A stretch of 64,000 nucleotides of DNA from the NCBI GenBank assembly GCA_052267165.1, contig JBKQHO010000059.1, positions 1 to 64,000 on the forward strand, in the 5' to 3' direction. The stretch comes from CAWICD01 sp052267165. Lineage in GTDB: Bacteria > Vulcanimicrobiota > Vulcanimicrobiia > Vulcanimicrobiales > Vulcanimicrobiaceae. The notes below the pieces were generated by a model. That model worked only from the letters and a program-made list of their open reading frames with translations. It made no database searches and was not told the DNA's origin. The position numbers and the translations under genes are program-made. This document shows, one piece after another, positions 9,896 to 19,048 of the stretch; position 1 is the first letter of the stretch; each line of letters begins with the position of its first letter.

Positions 9896-11500
9896 TCAGT
9901 GCGGGATGATCCAGGGGATCACAAACTGTTGGAAAGTCACGAGCAAGCCGAGCGCGATGGTGAGCAAGATGCTGTGCTTGAAGGTGCGCGCGAACACGAC
10001 GCCCTCTTGTCCCTTCAAGTCGGTTACGGTGACGCCGGTGGCGATGTTTTGCGGCGAGATCATCTTGCCCATGACGCCGCCCGACGAATTGGTGGCCGCG
10101 AACAGGACCGGGTTGAGATGCAGTTGGGTGGCCGCGACGACTTGGAGGTTGCCGAAGAGCGCGTTGCCCGAGGTGTCGCTGCCCGATAAGAAGACCGCGA
10201 CCCAACCGAGGAACGGTGAGAGGAGCACGAACCAGAGGCCCACCGACGCGACGCCCAAGCCGAGTGTGTAGTTGAGGCCGGAGTAGTTCATCAGATACGC
10301 AAGCCCGATGATCAGCATCACGGTCAGGACCGCGAGCCGGATCTGACGCCACGTCGCGCCTGCGCTGCGCAGAAAGTCGAGCGGCGACATGCGGGCCACC
10401 AAGGCGGTGATGGCCGCAGCCAGCAGGATCGCGGTGCCCGTTCCAAGCGGTTGGAAATCGTAGATCGCTTTGTAAGCAGCACCCTTGTAGAGCGTGATGG
10501 AGACGGCCTCGTTGAGGCCGGGCCACGGCAGCTTCCGATCGCCGATCTTGAAGATTTCCAGCGCCGTCCAGACGATCACGGTAGCCGACACGATGATCCA
10601 GGGCGACCAGGCCTGCCACGCGGTGGCCGCGGCCGATTGGCGAGGCGCCGACGGAAGCTCGCGCACCGCGAATTCCGGATCGGGCACGGGTTTCCAAATT
10701 TGCAGGAAGAGCAGCGTCGTGATGAGCGAGCCCATCGACGAGAGCACGTCGGTCAAACTGTAGCTGATGAAGTTGGAGCAGACGAACTGGACGAGGCCGA
10801 AACTGCCTCCGGCCACCAGCAATACGGGCCAGAGCGCACGGAGCGAACGCAGGCCGCCATAGACCCACATCACATAGAACGGGAGCAGCAACGCGAAAAT
10901 CGGCAACTGGCGCCCCACCATCGAGCCGAGTACGATGGGCGACAAGTGCGTGACCGCGCCGAGCACGGTGATCGGCACGCCGAGCGCGCCGAACGCGACC
11001 GGCGCGGTGTTGAAGATCAGGGTGAAAACCAGCGCCTCGAGCGCGGGAAAGCCGACCAAGATGAGCAGCGAGCTCGTGATCGCGACCGGCGTTCCGAAGC
11101 CCGCGATGCCCTCCAGCAGCGCGCCGAAGCAAAAGCCGATGACGACCAGCACCACGCGCCGGTCGCTGGGCAGATGCTGCAACACCCACTCGCGGAAGGT
11201 TTCGAAGCGGCCCGAGCGCACCGCGACGTTGTAGAGCAGCAGCGCGTTGAACACGATCCACATCACCGGCCAAACGGCGAAGACCGCGCCGTTGGCGATG
11301 GCGCCGAAGGCCAGACCGATCGGAAAATGCCAGAGGCCGACCGCGATGAGCAGCCCGACGACGAGGCCGGCGAGTGAAGCCTGCCAGGCGGGCCGGCGAA
11401 ACGCGCCGAGCCCCACGAGAACCGCGACGACCGGCAGCGCCGCCACGACGAACGAAGGTAATAGGCCGCCGGGAAGCGGCGTCAGCAGCTGTTGGAACAT
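9896..11500 (-). CDS. lldP: L-lactate permease (LctP/LldP family)
   Basis: Integral membrane transporter of 534 residues with about a dozen hydrophobic segments. It belongs to the LctP family, which imports L-lactate, D-lactate or glycolate with protons. Family-typical stretches include GFCFGALLEGIAGFGTPVAI, FNTAPVAFGALG and, near the C-terminus, SGSDTSGNALFG and NSSGGVMGKMISPQ. Length is close to the usual 530-560. It is divergently transcribed from a GntR/FCD regulator, the arrangement seen for lactate-responsive lldP-lldR systems. Oxidation could be done by the FAD/Fe-S enzyme at 29-32 kb, which is not in the same operon. Confidence 0.95.
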   Translation of the reverse strand: MFQQLLTPLPGGLLPSFVVAALPVVAVLVGLGAFRRPAWQASLAGLVVGLLIAVGLWHFPIGLAFGAIANGAVFAVWPVMWIVFNALLLYNVAVRSGRFETFREWVLQHLPSDRRVVLVVIGFCFGALLEGIAGFGTPVAITSSLLILVGFPALEALVFTLIFNTAPVAFGALGVPITVLGAVTHLSPIVLGSMVGRQLPIFALLLPFYVMWVYGGLRSLRALWPVLLVAGGSFGLVQFVCSNFISYSLTDVLSSMGSLITTLLFLQIWKPVPDPEFAVRELPSAPRQSAAATAWQAWSPWIIVSATVIVWTALEIFKIGDRKLPWPGLNEAVSITLYKGAAYKAIYDFQPLGTGTAILLAAAITALVARMSPLDFLRSAGATWRQIRLAVLTVMLIIGLAYLMNYSGLNYTLGLGVASVGLWFVLLSPFLGWVAVFLSGSDTSGNALFGNLQVVAATQLHLNPVLFAATNSSGGVMGKMISPQNIATGVTVTDLKGQEGVVFARTFKHSILLTIALGLLVTFQQFVIPWIIPH

Positions 11501-11588
11501 CGCGCCTTTCCTCAGGGACAGGGAACGTCAGATCGCCCGTAGGCCACTCTGTGGTCCGGAAAGCAGGCCGCCTCTTACGACGGCGCTT

Positions 11589-11678
11589 GTATCCAGTATC
11601 CGGTATCCAAGTGCAATGAAGGAAGTATACGGTAAAACTTTTTGCCGGTCAAGCGTTTGTATCCCAAATACTTGACCG
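11589..11678. promoter_or_regulatory. Candidate GntR operator cluster
   Basis: The gap between lldP and gntR holds GTATCC at 11589, 11596, 11603 and 11659. The first three are spaced exactly seven bases apart. GTATAC lies at 11625. A GTAT-N5-ATAC palindrome spans 11659-11671 and sits inside an outer perfect inverted repeat CGGTCAAG/CTTGACCG (11646-11653 and 11671-11678). FadR-subfamily regulators bind short palindromes with GT and AC arms, so these are likely binding sites for the adjacent regulator. The assignment is inferred from position and symmetry. Confidence 0.5.
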
Positions 11679-11706
11679 TCGCCTCCGGGTCGCGTAAGCT
11701 GGCGCC

Positions 11707-12396
11707 ATGGCACAAACGCCGTCACCCGCGAAGGCTGAGGGGCTGCGCGGCCGTTTGGAGCGGCCCCGCTCCCTACGAGAGCAGATCTACCACCGGCTGC
11801 GAACCGCGATCTTCACGGGCGAACTCGCTCCCGGCGCGCCCGTCATCGAGGCGGACGTGGCCGCGAGTCTCGGGGTGAGCCGGACGCCGGTCCGGGAGGC
11901 TTTGCGCCGCCTCGAGAGCGAGGGAATGCTCGAGCCGCGCGGCGCGCGCGGCACCGTCGTGCGCGAGCTAGAGCGCGAGGAAGTCGAGTGCATGTTCGAC
12001 ATCCGCGAGGCGCTCGAGACGATCGCCGCCCAGCGCGCCTCGCGCCGCATGAGCGAGCGTGACTACGCAGAGCTCGAACGGCTGCTCGAACGCATGAAGA
12101 AGCACGTCGACGATCCGACTGAGCTCGAAGATCTCGACACCCAGTTCCATGCACGAATTCTGTCCCACGCCGACGGCAAGCGACTCCAAAAGATGCTCGG
12201 TGACCTTCGCGGCGACATCCTGCTGTGGCGCTTCATCGCACTCGGGACGCACGAGCGGCGGCACGAGATCGTCGAAGAGCACAGCGCCATGGTCGCCGCC
12301 ATGCGCTCGCACGACGACGCGGCGGTCGCACGCGCGACCTCACGTCACATTCAAAACACGAAAGCCGCCGTGCAGCACCACGGCGACGCCGCCTAA
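11707..12396 (+). CDS. GntR family regulator with FCD domain
   Basis: DNA-binding regulator of 229 residues. The winged helix at about 15-85 has the GntR pattern LREQIYHRLRTAI, followed by SLGVSRTPVREALRRLESEG, the recognition helix. The FCD ligand domain (about 95-220) has DIREALETIAAQRA and the metal/ligand His residues in DTQFHARILSHA and HSAMVAAMRSHD. This is the FadR/LldR subfamily, which senses small carboxylates. It is divergent from the lactate permease across a gap rich in repeats, so it probably controls lldP and itself. The ligand is inferred to be lactate or glycolate from context. Confidence 0.93.
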   Translation: MAQTPSPAKAEGLRGRLERPRSLREQIYHRLRTAIFTGELAPGAPVIEADVAASLGVSRTPVREALRRLESEGMLEPRGARGTVVRELEREEVECMFDIREALETIAAQRASRRMSERDYAELERLLERMKKHVDDPTELEDLDTQFHARILSHADGKRLQKMLGDLRGDILLWRFIALGTHERRHEIVEEHSAMVAAMRSHDDAAVARATSRHIQNTKAAVQHHGDAA

Positions 12397-12450
12397 CGCC
12401 CTCTCCTAACTTGGGGCCGCCCTCTCGAGCCCGCGAGGAGCGCGCCGCGC

Positions 12451-12933
12451 TCAGCGGTCGTAGACGCGGATCCCGCCGCAATATCCATAGCCGCCGCGGT
12501 AGTAGCCCCCGTGCCACCAGCCCGGATTCCCGAAGTAGAACCCGAGATCGACCGATGGCCCGGAGTAGTACCAAGGATGGCCGTAGTAGTATGGGACGCC
12601 GCCGTAAAAGGCGTAGGGCGTGTCGACTTCATTGGCCCCGAAAAACGAACCTGCATTGTTGCCGAAGAGGCTCACGATCATTCCGGGCGCGAGCATTATG
12701 CCCGTCGGGTTGATGATCGTACCTGGATGGATCCGCACGTTGTCGACGTAGCCGCGCTCGTCGCGAACGCTCAGGTTGAAATGCCCGTCGAAGCCGGTGA
12801 CCCGCCCGCGGACCTGCATGTCGGCGGGACGTGCGTACGACGGCATCGACTGGGCCGGCGCCGCAAGCGGCGCAACCAGGGCGACGACGGCGAGTGCCGA
12901 GGCCGCCAGCGGGGCGAGAATTCTTCTGATCAT
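12451..12933 (-). CDS. Secreted Gly/Tyr-rich protein, paralogue 1
   Basis: Exported protein of about 160 residues with no function I recognise. ATG at 12933 gives a signal peptide (ALAVVALVAPLAAPAQS). A core of about 60 residues follows, with VRGRVTGFDGHFNLSVRDER, GTIINPTGIMLAPGMIV and FFGANEVDTPYAFYGG; it resembles a small OB-like beta domain. The tail is rich in Gly, Tyr and Trp (GFYFGNPGWWHGGYYRGGY). It is the downstream member of a tandem pair with the gene at 13060-13728, which shares the core and tail. The pair suggests a surface or cell-envelope role. Confidence 0.75.
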   Translation of the reverse strand: MIRRILAPLAASALAVVALVAPLAAPAQSMPSYARPADMQVRGRVTGFDGHFNLSVRDERGYVDNVRIHPGTIINPTGIMLAPGMIVSLFGNNAGSFFGANEVDTPYAFYGGVPYYYGHPWYYSGPSVDLGFYFGNPGWWHGGYYRGGYGYCGGIRVYDR

Positions 12934-13059
12934 CACACTGGAGAAACCACGCAACGACTGCGAAGGCGCATGGAACGGCGTTAGAAGTCGATTAAGAGAG
13001 AGCGCGTGGCAAAGCTTCCTTTCCGAGCTTGCCACGCGCCGGGACTAGGCGGCGAAAAA

Positions 13060-13728
13060 CTAACGGTGGTCTTCGTGGCCGCCGTGCTCGCCCTCGTGGC
13101 CACGAGCGTGGCCTTGGTATCCGCTCGGAGCGTTCCCGTGGGCGCCCGCCGGCGCTCGATAGTAGCCGCCGCGGGCCGGAGGTGCGACGTAGCTACGGCC
13201 ACGGTACCCACCGCCGCGGTAGACGTCGTTGATATGCACGTTGCTATAGACGCGCACGCCCGAGTTCCAGCGATAGCCGCCGCCGAAGTAGCCGCCGTGC
13301 CACCAGCCGGGGTTTCCGAAGAAGAATCCGAGGCTGATCGAGGGACCGTAGTAGTTCCACGGGTGACCGCCATAGTACGGAGAGCCACCATAGTACGTAT
13401 ACGGCGTATCGACCTCGTTCGCATCGAAGTACGGGCCCGCATTGTAGCCGAGGATGCTGACGATCATCCCGGGTGCCAGCGTGAGCCCGGTCGGGTTGAT
13501 GATCGTGCCGTCATGGAGTTGCACGTTATCGATATAGCCGCGCTCGTCGCGGACCGTCAGGTTGTAACCCCCGTCGAAGCTCGCGATCCGGCCACGGATC
13601 TGGGCGTCGGCTTGGGCATACTGGGGTTGTGCGTAGGAAGGCTCGTCTTGCGCCTGCGCCGCGAGCGGGGCAGCCGCTGCGCAGCTCGCTAGGGTAAAGG
13701 CCGCGAGGGCCACGATGTTTCTGTTCAT
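13060..13728 (-). CDS. Secreted Gly/Tyr-rich protein, paralogue 2
   Basis: Exported protein of about 220 residues, the longer paralogue of the product of 12451-12933. ATG at 13728 follows AAGGTGGAG on the minus strand, a good ribosome site at close spacing. The signal peptide MNRNIVALAAFTLASCAAAA contains a Cys but no clear lipobox. The shared core is IRGRIASFDGGYNLTVRDER and GTIINPTGLTLAPGMIVSIL, then PWNYYGPSISLGFFFGNPGW. Unlike paralogue 1 it ends with an extra low-complexity His/Gly/Glu tail (GHARGHEGEHGGHEDHR) that could bind metal. Function unknown. Confidence 0.75.
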   Translation of the reverse strand: MNRNIVALAAFTLASCAAAAPLAAQAQDEPSYAQPQYAQADAQIRGRIASFDGGYNLTVRDERGYIDNVQLHDGTIINPTGLTLAPGMIVSILGYNAGPYFDANEVDTPYTYYGGSPYYGGHPWNYYGPSISLGFFFGNPGWWHGGYFGGGYRWNSGVRVYSNVHINDVYRGGGYRGRSYVAPPARGGYYRAPAGAHGNAPSGYQGHARGHEGEHGGHEDHR

Positions 13729-13840
13729 CTCCACCTTACAACTCGGGCGGCCACGCAAAAGTGCTTGGACCAGGCTCAGAAATCGACTCGGCGCAGTACA
13801 CTAGCGCCGGCCCGCGCCGGCAACGTACGCTGAATCGAGC

Positions 13841-14065
13841 ATGACTGAACCATATGCCATCGCATGGTTCGTAATCTCGCTGCTCCTGGTGCTCACCCTC
13901 TGGGACCAGATCAGGCGGCGGACCTGCATTTGCGACCGGCCTCAACTGGCGAACGTCGCGTGCCCGAAGCACGGGCCGGTCGGCCCAGCCCTGCGCTTTA
14001 CACAAAGCTACAAACGCTGCGATGCGCGCCGAACGCGGGCGTTAAATAGACCTACCGGCAGCTAA
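13841..14065 (+). CDS. Possible small membrane protein
   Basis: A 74-codon frame starting with ATG at 13841. Residues 4-22 are hydrophobic (PYAIAWFVISLLLVLTLW), then a basic patch and a Cys-containing stretch (CICDRPQLANVACPKHG) that could be a small cytoplasmic metal site. No family is recognised and the ribosome-binding site is weak. The tail from about residue 45 is arginine-rich, as often happens in non-coding high-GC frames, so the true end may differ. Kept because of its clean membrane segment and position between well-defined genes. Confidence 0.35.
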   Translation: MTEPYAIAWFVISLLLVLTLWDQIRRRTCICDRPQLANVACPKHGPVGPALRFTQSYKRCDARRTRALNRPTGS

Positions 14066-14078
14066 GACGCTGATATGT

Positions 14079-16826
14079 CTAGAGATCGATGATCGACTGA
14101 ACCATCGGGTCGCCGATCTCGTGCTCGTGGTGGAAGCCGAGGCGGCGGCAGACGTCCAGCATCGACATGTTGTCCGCCAGAATGTAGCCGACGATGCGGC
14201 CGACGCGCTCGCGGCGGCCGATCGCGACCAGCCGGCGGAGGAGCTCCGTGCCCAGGCCCCTGCCCTGGAACGAGTCGGCGATCAGCAGCGCGAACTCGGC
14301 CTCGTTGCGCACGTGCTCCATCACGAGACGGCCGACGGCGAGCAGCTCCTGCGCGCCCGAGGGCAGCGTCCGCAAAACGACTAGCGCCATCTCGTGCCCG
14401 TAGTCGATGAAGCACAGCCGAGCGAGCCTTTCGTGCGAGATGCGGTCGGAGAGCCGGACCGCATGCGCGTAGCGCAAGTAGACGCTCTCGTCGGAGAGTT
14501 GGGAGTGGAAGGTTCGCATCAACGGCTCGTCTTCGGGCCGAATCGGACGGATCGTCAGCTCGGTGCCGTCGCGCGCGACCCACGTGCCCTCGTACTGCGA
14601 CGGGTACGGGCGGATCGACGTGCGGGGCAGCAGGTCGTCGGGAACATCCGCGGGATACAGCTCGACGCGAGCGTCGAGAGCGATCAGACGGTCCGGCGTG
14701 GCGAGTAACGGGTTGATGTCGATCTCTTTGATGCGCGGCTGATCGACGATCAAGTCGCCGAAACGAACCAGGCACTGCGCGAGCGCTGCGACGTCGATCG
14801 GGCGCCGGCCGCGCACGCCCTGCAAGGCCTTGTAGATGCGCGTGCTCTCGATCATGTGGCGCGCCAGCGTTACGGTGAGCGGCGGCAGGCCGAGCGCGTG
14901 GTCGCGGAAGACCTCGACGAGCTGGCCGCCGTAGCCGAACAACAGGACCGGCCCGAACTGCTCGTCTTGGCTGCTGCCGAAGATGAGCTCGTACCCGTCC
15001 TCGGCGGCGACCATCGGCTGCACGGTCACGCCGTTGAAAGCGCCATGGCCCGCGAGAGCCTCGATCGTCGAGGCGATCTCGTCAAAGGCGAGCCTGACGC
15101 CGTTCGCATCGTGCACTAGCAGACGCACGCCGCCCACGTCGCTCTTGTGAACGATCTCGGTCGAGTGCACTTTGACGGCGACCGGATACCCTAGCGAGTC
15201 CGCGGCCGCGACCGCCGCTTCGGGCGTGGCGGCGACGAACGTGGAGACGGTCGGAATGTCGTAGGCGTCGAGCAGTTGCTTGGACTCGGCCTCGCTGAGC
15301 AGCGTGCGACCTTCGGCCAGCGCCTTGGAGAACAAAGCGCGAGCCAGAGCGCGGTTCGGCGAGCTCTCGTCCGTCGGCAGGGTCGGCGTCTCGAGCAGCG
15401 CCCGGAGGTTCGCGTCGTAGCGCCACATCAGATTGAAGATCCGGGCCGCGTCGTCGGGATAGGCGAACGTCGGGATGCCGGCGCGTTCGAGCATCTCGGC
15501 CGCGGCCGCGACCTCGGAGCCGCCCATCCAGGCCGCAAGGATCGGTTTGCGCGGAACTTTGGCGAGCTTCTTCACCAGTTCGGCGACTTCGACCGGCGAC
15601 GCCGCGCCTTGCGGCGCGTACGTGACCAGGAGCGCATCGTTGCTGGGATCGGCGGCGACCAGTTCTACGGCTTTGGCGTAACGCTCCGCGCTGGCATCGC
15701 CGAGCACGTCGACCGGATCGCCGTGGCTCCACGTCGGCGGCAGAAGGTCGTCGAGCGCTTCGAGCGTCGCGTCGCTGAGCGGTGCCATCTCGCCCTTGCC
15801 TTCGACGAGCGCGTCGGTCGCCAGGACGGTCGGGCCGCCGGCGTTGGTCACCATCGCCAGACGCTTGCCGGCGGGACGCGGCTGCTTGGCGAGCACGTCG
15901 GCCATCGAGAAGAGCTCTTCGATCGACTCCACCCGCAAGAGACCGCACCGCTCGAAGGCCGCATCGAGCACCGCGTCGCTGCCGGTCAGCGCGCCGGTAT
16001 GCGATGCAGCCGCCTTGGCAGCGGCCGGCGTGCGCCCCGCTTTGATGAGGATGATCGGCTTGGTCAGCGCGACTTCGCGCGCGGCCGATAGGAAGCTGCG
16101 GGCGTCGCCGATCGTCTCCATGTAGAGCAAGATCGCTTTGGTGCGCGGATCGTCACCGAAGTAGTAGATGACGTCGCCCCAGCCGACGTCGAGCATCGAG
16201 CCCATTGAAATAAAGGCCGAGAAACCGAACTGCTGCGCCAGGCTCCAGTCCAGAATCGACGTACAGAGCGCGCCGCTTTCGCTTGCGAACCCGACCGTTC
16301 CCGGCCGCGCCAGCTCCCTCGCGAAACTCGCATTGAGGCCCGTGACGGGGCACATGACGCCGAGGCAGTTCGGGCCGAGCACGCGCAACTTGCCGGCGCG
16401 CGCGCGCTGCAGCACCTCGCGCTCGAGGGCCGCGCCGTCGGGGCCGCTCTCGCGGAATCCCGACGTCAGCACGATCGCCGCGCGAACGCCCTTCTCGACG
16501 CACTGCGTGATGACGTCCGGGACGCTCTCCGCCGGCGTCGCGATGATCGCGAGGTCGACTTTGCCCGGCACGTCCTTGACGCTCGGATACGACGTGCGCC
16601 CTAAGACCGACGGATGCTGCGGGTTGACGACGTGGACCGTTCCGCCGAACGAGCTCGTCATCAAGTTCACCAGCACGGCACGGCCGGAGGTGCCGAGCTT
16701 CTCGGTAGCCCCGATGACCGCGACGCTCCGAGGCCGGAAGAAGGCGTCGATCGGATACGGGGTCGTACCCATTCCGATGTTCGAAAGACCCATGTCGCCG
16801 GTCACCTGCGGCTTGAAGAGCGCCAT
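14079..16826 (-). CDS. ADP-forming acyl-CoA synthetase fused to GNAT acetyltransferase
   Basis: Large cytoplasmic fusion of about 915 residues. From the N-terminus: CoA-binding domain (PRSVAVIGAT), succinyl-CoA-synthetase-like flavodoxin domains with ASHTGALTGSDAV, an ATP-grasp domain with VHKSDVGGVRLLV, and a C-terminal GNAT domain with QGRGLGTELL, the acetyl-CoA pyrophosphate loop. This order is that of Pat-type lysine acetyltransferases and of acetate-CoA ligase/GNAT fusions. The His residues expected for phosphate transfer in active ADP-forming enzymes (in SHTGA and in HKSDVGG) are present, so the synthetase half may be active rather than a regulatory relic. ATG at 16826 lies one base after the stop of the upstream gene, so translation is probably coupled. 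Confidence 0.9.
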   Translation of the reverse strand: MALFKPQVTGDMGLSNIGMGTTPYPIDAFFRPRSVAVIGATEKLGTSGRAVLVNLMTSSFGGTVHVVNPQHPSVLGRTSYPSVKDVPGKVDLAIIATPAESVPDVITQCVEKGVRAAIVLTSGFRESGPDGAALEREVLQRARAGKLRVLGPNCLGVMCPVTGLNASFARELARPGTVGFASESGALCTSILDWSLAQQFGFSAFISMGSMLDVGWGDVIYYFGDDPRTKAILLYMETIGDARSFLSAAREVALTKPIILIKAGRTPAAAKAAASHTGALTGSDAVLDAAFERCGLLRVESIEELFSMADVLAKQPRPAGKRLAMVTNAGGPTVLATDALVEGKGEMAPLSDATLEALDDLLPPTWSHGDPVDVLGDASAERYAKAVELVAADPSNDALLVTYAPQGAASPVEVAELVKKLAKVPRKPILAAWMGGSEVAAAAEMLERAGIPTFAYPDDAARIFNLMWRYDANLRALLETPTLPTDESSPNRALARALFSKALAEGRTLLSEAESKQLLDAYDIPTVSTFVAATPEAAVAAADSLGYPVAVKVHSTEIVHKSDVGGVRLLVHDANGVRLAFDEIASTIEALAGHGAFNGVTVQPMVAAEDGYELIFGSSQDEQFGPVLLFGYGGQLVEVFRDHALGLPPLTVTLARHMIESTRIYKALQGVRGRRPIDVAALAQCLVRFGDLIVDQPRIKEIDINPLLATPDRLIALDARVELYPADVPDDLLPRTSIRPYPSQYEGTWVARDGTELTIRPIRPEDEPLMRTFHSQLSDESVYLRYAHAVRLSDRISHERLARLCFIDYGHEMALVVLRTLPSGAQELLAVGRLVMEHVRNEAEFALLIADSFQGRGLGTELLRRLVAIGRRERVGRIVGYILADNMSMLDVCRRLGFHHEHEIGDPMVQSIIDL

Positions 16827-16827
16827 C

Positions 16828-17331
16828 TTAGCAAGCGCTAGCGACGGCTTCGGCGCCGCTCTCACCGGTCCGTGCGGCGTCCTCGATCAACGCCTTGATC
16901 CGTCCCAAGAGATCCCGTGCCGTCGCGTGGGCGATGTTGCGCCCCACGACAACATCGAACGCCTCGCCGATGAGCCCGATCGGAGGTTCGTAGATGCCGT
17001 CCAAGCCGAGCCAGAAAGCCTCACCTTCCCGCGCCGGTTCCACGGTCAGCTCGCCGCGAAAATTGGGGAAGGGTCCCGGCCGCAGCGGCGCCCAGCGCAC
17101 CTCGCGGCGCGGTGCGACCTCACCCGGAATCCGGAACGGCGCCAGCGTCGCCACGACCGTGCGCTGCAGCGAAAGCGGAATCGCCAGCCCGGGAAACGTG
17201 ACCGGAAGCGTGAGTAAGATGCGCACGGTCCCGTTGCGGCGCCCGTCGAGCGACTGAATATACCCGGCCAAGCGTGCTTGCGCCTGGGCTGCGGTGACCT
17301 CGACGAGGATCCGCTCGGAGAGCATGCTCAT
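16828..17331 (-). CDS. SRPBCC-like protein of unknown function
   Basis: About 167 residues from ATG at 17331; a second ATG lies two codons later. The pattern of beta strands followed by a long C-terminal helix (DLLGRIKALIEDAARTG) and the opening SERILVEVTAAQA suit an SRPBCC/START lipid-binding fold, but no family motif is decisive. Central stretches are VRILLTLPVTFPGLAIP and FWLGLDGIYEPPIGLIG. It overlaps nothing upstream. Its stop is separated by one base from the start of the acyl-CoA synthetase/GNAT fusion, so the two are almost certainly co-translated. Confidence 0.75.
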   Translation of the reverse strand: MSMLSERILVEVTAAQAQARLAGYIQSLDGRRNGTVRILLTLPVTFPGLAIPLSLQRTVVATLAPFRIPGEVAPRREVRWAPLRPGPFPNFRGELTVEPAREGEAFWLGLDGIYEPPIGLIGEAFDVVVGRNIAHATARDLLGRIKALIEDAARTGESGAEAVASAC

Positions 17332-17551
17332 TCGTGCATCCCACACTGGAAAAGACCAATACCATCTATATGTAACCGAGCGGGGCCGGGTTTGCACAAG
17401 AGACTGAAGTCTCATTGCAACGACTTTATGACGCTCGGTTGCCTACTTCGGCCCCTTTCCCGGTATATCGGTCCCTGGATTGCTCCGCGAAAGCGCAGCT
17501 CATCAAACGATCGCGCAGATTTTCTCCCGGCTGCCGCCGATGTAGCGCTGC

Positions 17552-18850
17552 CTACGTAGCCACGCTCTCAGAGTCGAGCACGACGCAATCGCGTCCCGAA
17601 CGCTTCGCGACGTAGAGCGCGCGGTCGGCCGCACTGATCAGCGCCTCGCTGTTGGCGCACTCCGGAAACGTCGCGACGCCGGCGGAGATCGTGATCGCGG
17701 GCAGCGCTTTGCCACGAAAGGTGACGGCGATCCCCTTGATGTCGTTGCGCAGTGCGTCGACGCGCTGCCTGCCCGCTGCAGCGCTCATGCCGGGGAAAGC
17801 GACCAGGAACTCCTCGCCGCCGTAGCGGCAGGCCACGTCGCCTTTGCGATTGCGTCCGCGGAGCGTTTGGGCGACTTCCCTGAGAACGAAGTCACCAGCT
17901 TCGTGACCGAAGGTGTCGTTGAACGTCTTGAAGTTGTCGATGTCGAACAGCGCCACTGCCAGCGGCCGGCCGGTCCGTGCGGCTTGAGCGAGCTGCACTT
18001 CGAGGACTTCTTGCAGGAAGCGCCGGTTGAAGAGGCCGGTCAGCGGATCGCGCAGCGCCAGATCGCGCAGCCGCTCCGCGGCCACGCGGCCGCGGTATTG
18101 GATGCCCGCGCCGACGAAAATGAGTCCGACTCCGGCGAACGTTACGCCTGAGATGAGCTGCGTAGCCTGCGTCAATCGCGAGCTGGTCTGGCGATCGACC
18201 TGCGGCGCGCGGTCGGAGAGCAGCTTCTCGATTCTGGACATGTCGTTGCGAATTCGATCGGTCAGGGCCTTTCCACGCCGTTGCAGCGCATCGTCGCGGC
18301 CCTTGCGCCAGTCGCGGATCATCGGTCTCGCGATCCTTTCGAGCCAGAGCTCGTGCGTGCTCTGGACGTCGTCGAGTAACCCGATGGTGGTCGGCATCTC
18401 CACTTGCGCGAGATCGGAGCGCAGGCGGGGCGTCAGATCGCGCAACTGCGTCTTCGCGTCGTACGCTGGCTCAAGGAAAAGCGGGTCGCCGGTGCTGGTA
18501 TAGCCTCGCAGCCCGGTCTCCATGTCGATCTCGTAACGGAGCGTGCGAGCCGTCAAGAACTCGGCCTCGCGGAATTGTTCCTGAACCTGAAAGCCTCGCT
18601 GCAAGACCCGCGAGACTTGGTACGCCTCGGCCAGCATGAGGGCGCTCACCGCGGCAGCCAAGAGGAGCAACGCCCACAGAACGTAGCCGAGATCGAAGCG
18701 CGTGTCGCCGCTCGAACGTGACTCCAGCCAGTCCGACAGCCTCGTCGACGCATGCGCCGGCGATTCGAGGCCATCGAACTCGCGAGCCTTCACCCCGCGG
18801 GCCCGATCCGGCGGCATCGAGCCTTTTGCTCGCGTTTCGAGCCGGCCCAT
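17552..18850 (-). CDS. Membrane diguanylate cyclase with CHASE3-type sensor
   Basis: Membrane-bound cyclic-di-GMP synthase. ATG at 18850 is preceded by AAGGAAAG about eight bases upstream; the frame is open up to 19048. A transmembrane segment (YVLWALLLLAAAVSALMLAEA) leads to a periplasmic CHASE3-like domain with the characteristic RTLRYEIDMETGLRGYTSTG. A second transmembrane segment (LISGVTFAGVGLIFVGAGI) follows, then a GGDEF domain with DPLTGLFNRRFL and RYGGEEF. RKGD five residues before GGEEF is an RxxD inhibitory site. All catalytic features are present, so it should be an active cyclase. The sensed signal is unknown. It stands alone on the minus strand. Confidence 0.92.
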   Translation of the reverse strand: MGRLETRAKGSMPPDRARGVKAREFDGLESPAHASTRLSDWLESRSSGDTRFDLGYVLWALLLLAAAVSALMLAEAYQVSRVLQRGFQVQEQFREAEFLTARTLRYEIDMETGLRGYTSTGDPLFLEPAYDAKTQLRDLTPRLRSDLAQVEMPTTIGLLDDVQSTHELWLERIARPMIRDWRKGRDDALQRRGKALTDRIRNDMSRIEKLLSDRAPQVDRQTSSRLTQATQLISGVTFAGVGLIFVGAGIQYRGRVAAERLRDLALRDPLTGLFNRRFLQEVLEVQLAQAARTGRPLAVALFDIDNFKTFNDTFGHEAGDFVLREVAQTLRGRNRKGDVACRYGGEEFLVAFPGMSAAAGRQRVDALRNDIKGIAVTFRGKALPAITISAGVATFPECANSEALISAADRALYVAKRSGRDCVVLDSESVAT

Positions 18851-19048
18851 CAACGCGCTTTCCTTGGGCTCCAATGCAAATTCGCCCATTAGTTGTTCGT
18901 CCGAAGGTTTACCCAAAAAATTAAGTCTACGCCCATTCGGCCGCTCCGTGGCACGAGTTTGCGGGCGCCGGCCGCCTCCCAGGCGCCGGCGTGCGTCCTT
19001 GGCAAGCGGAAGGTCTATCGGTAAGAGTGGGCCATCCGACTGCCACAC

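Noticed and set aside
9723..11273. Open frame of about 516 codons inside the permease locus
   Set aside because: Out of frame with lldP on the same strand and Arg/His-rich, with no membrane segments. A shadow.
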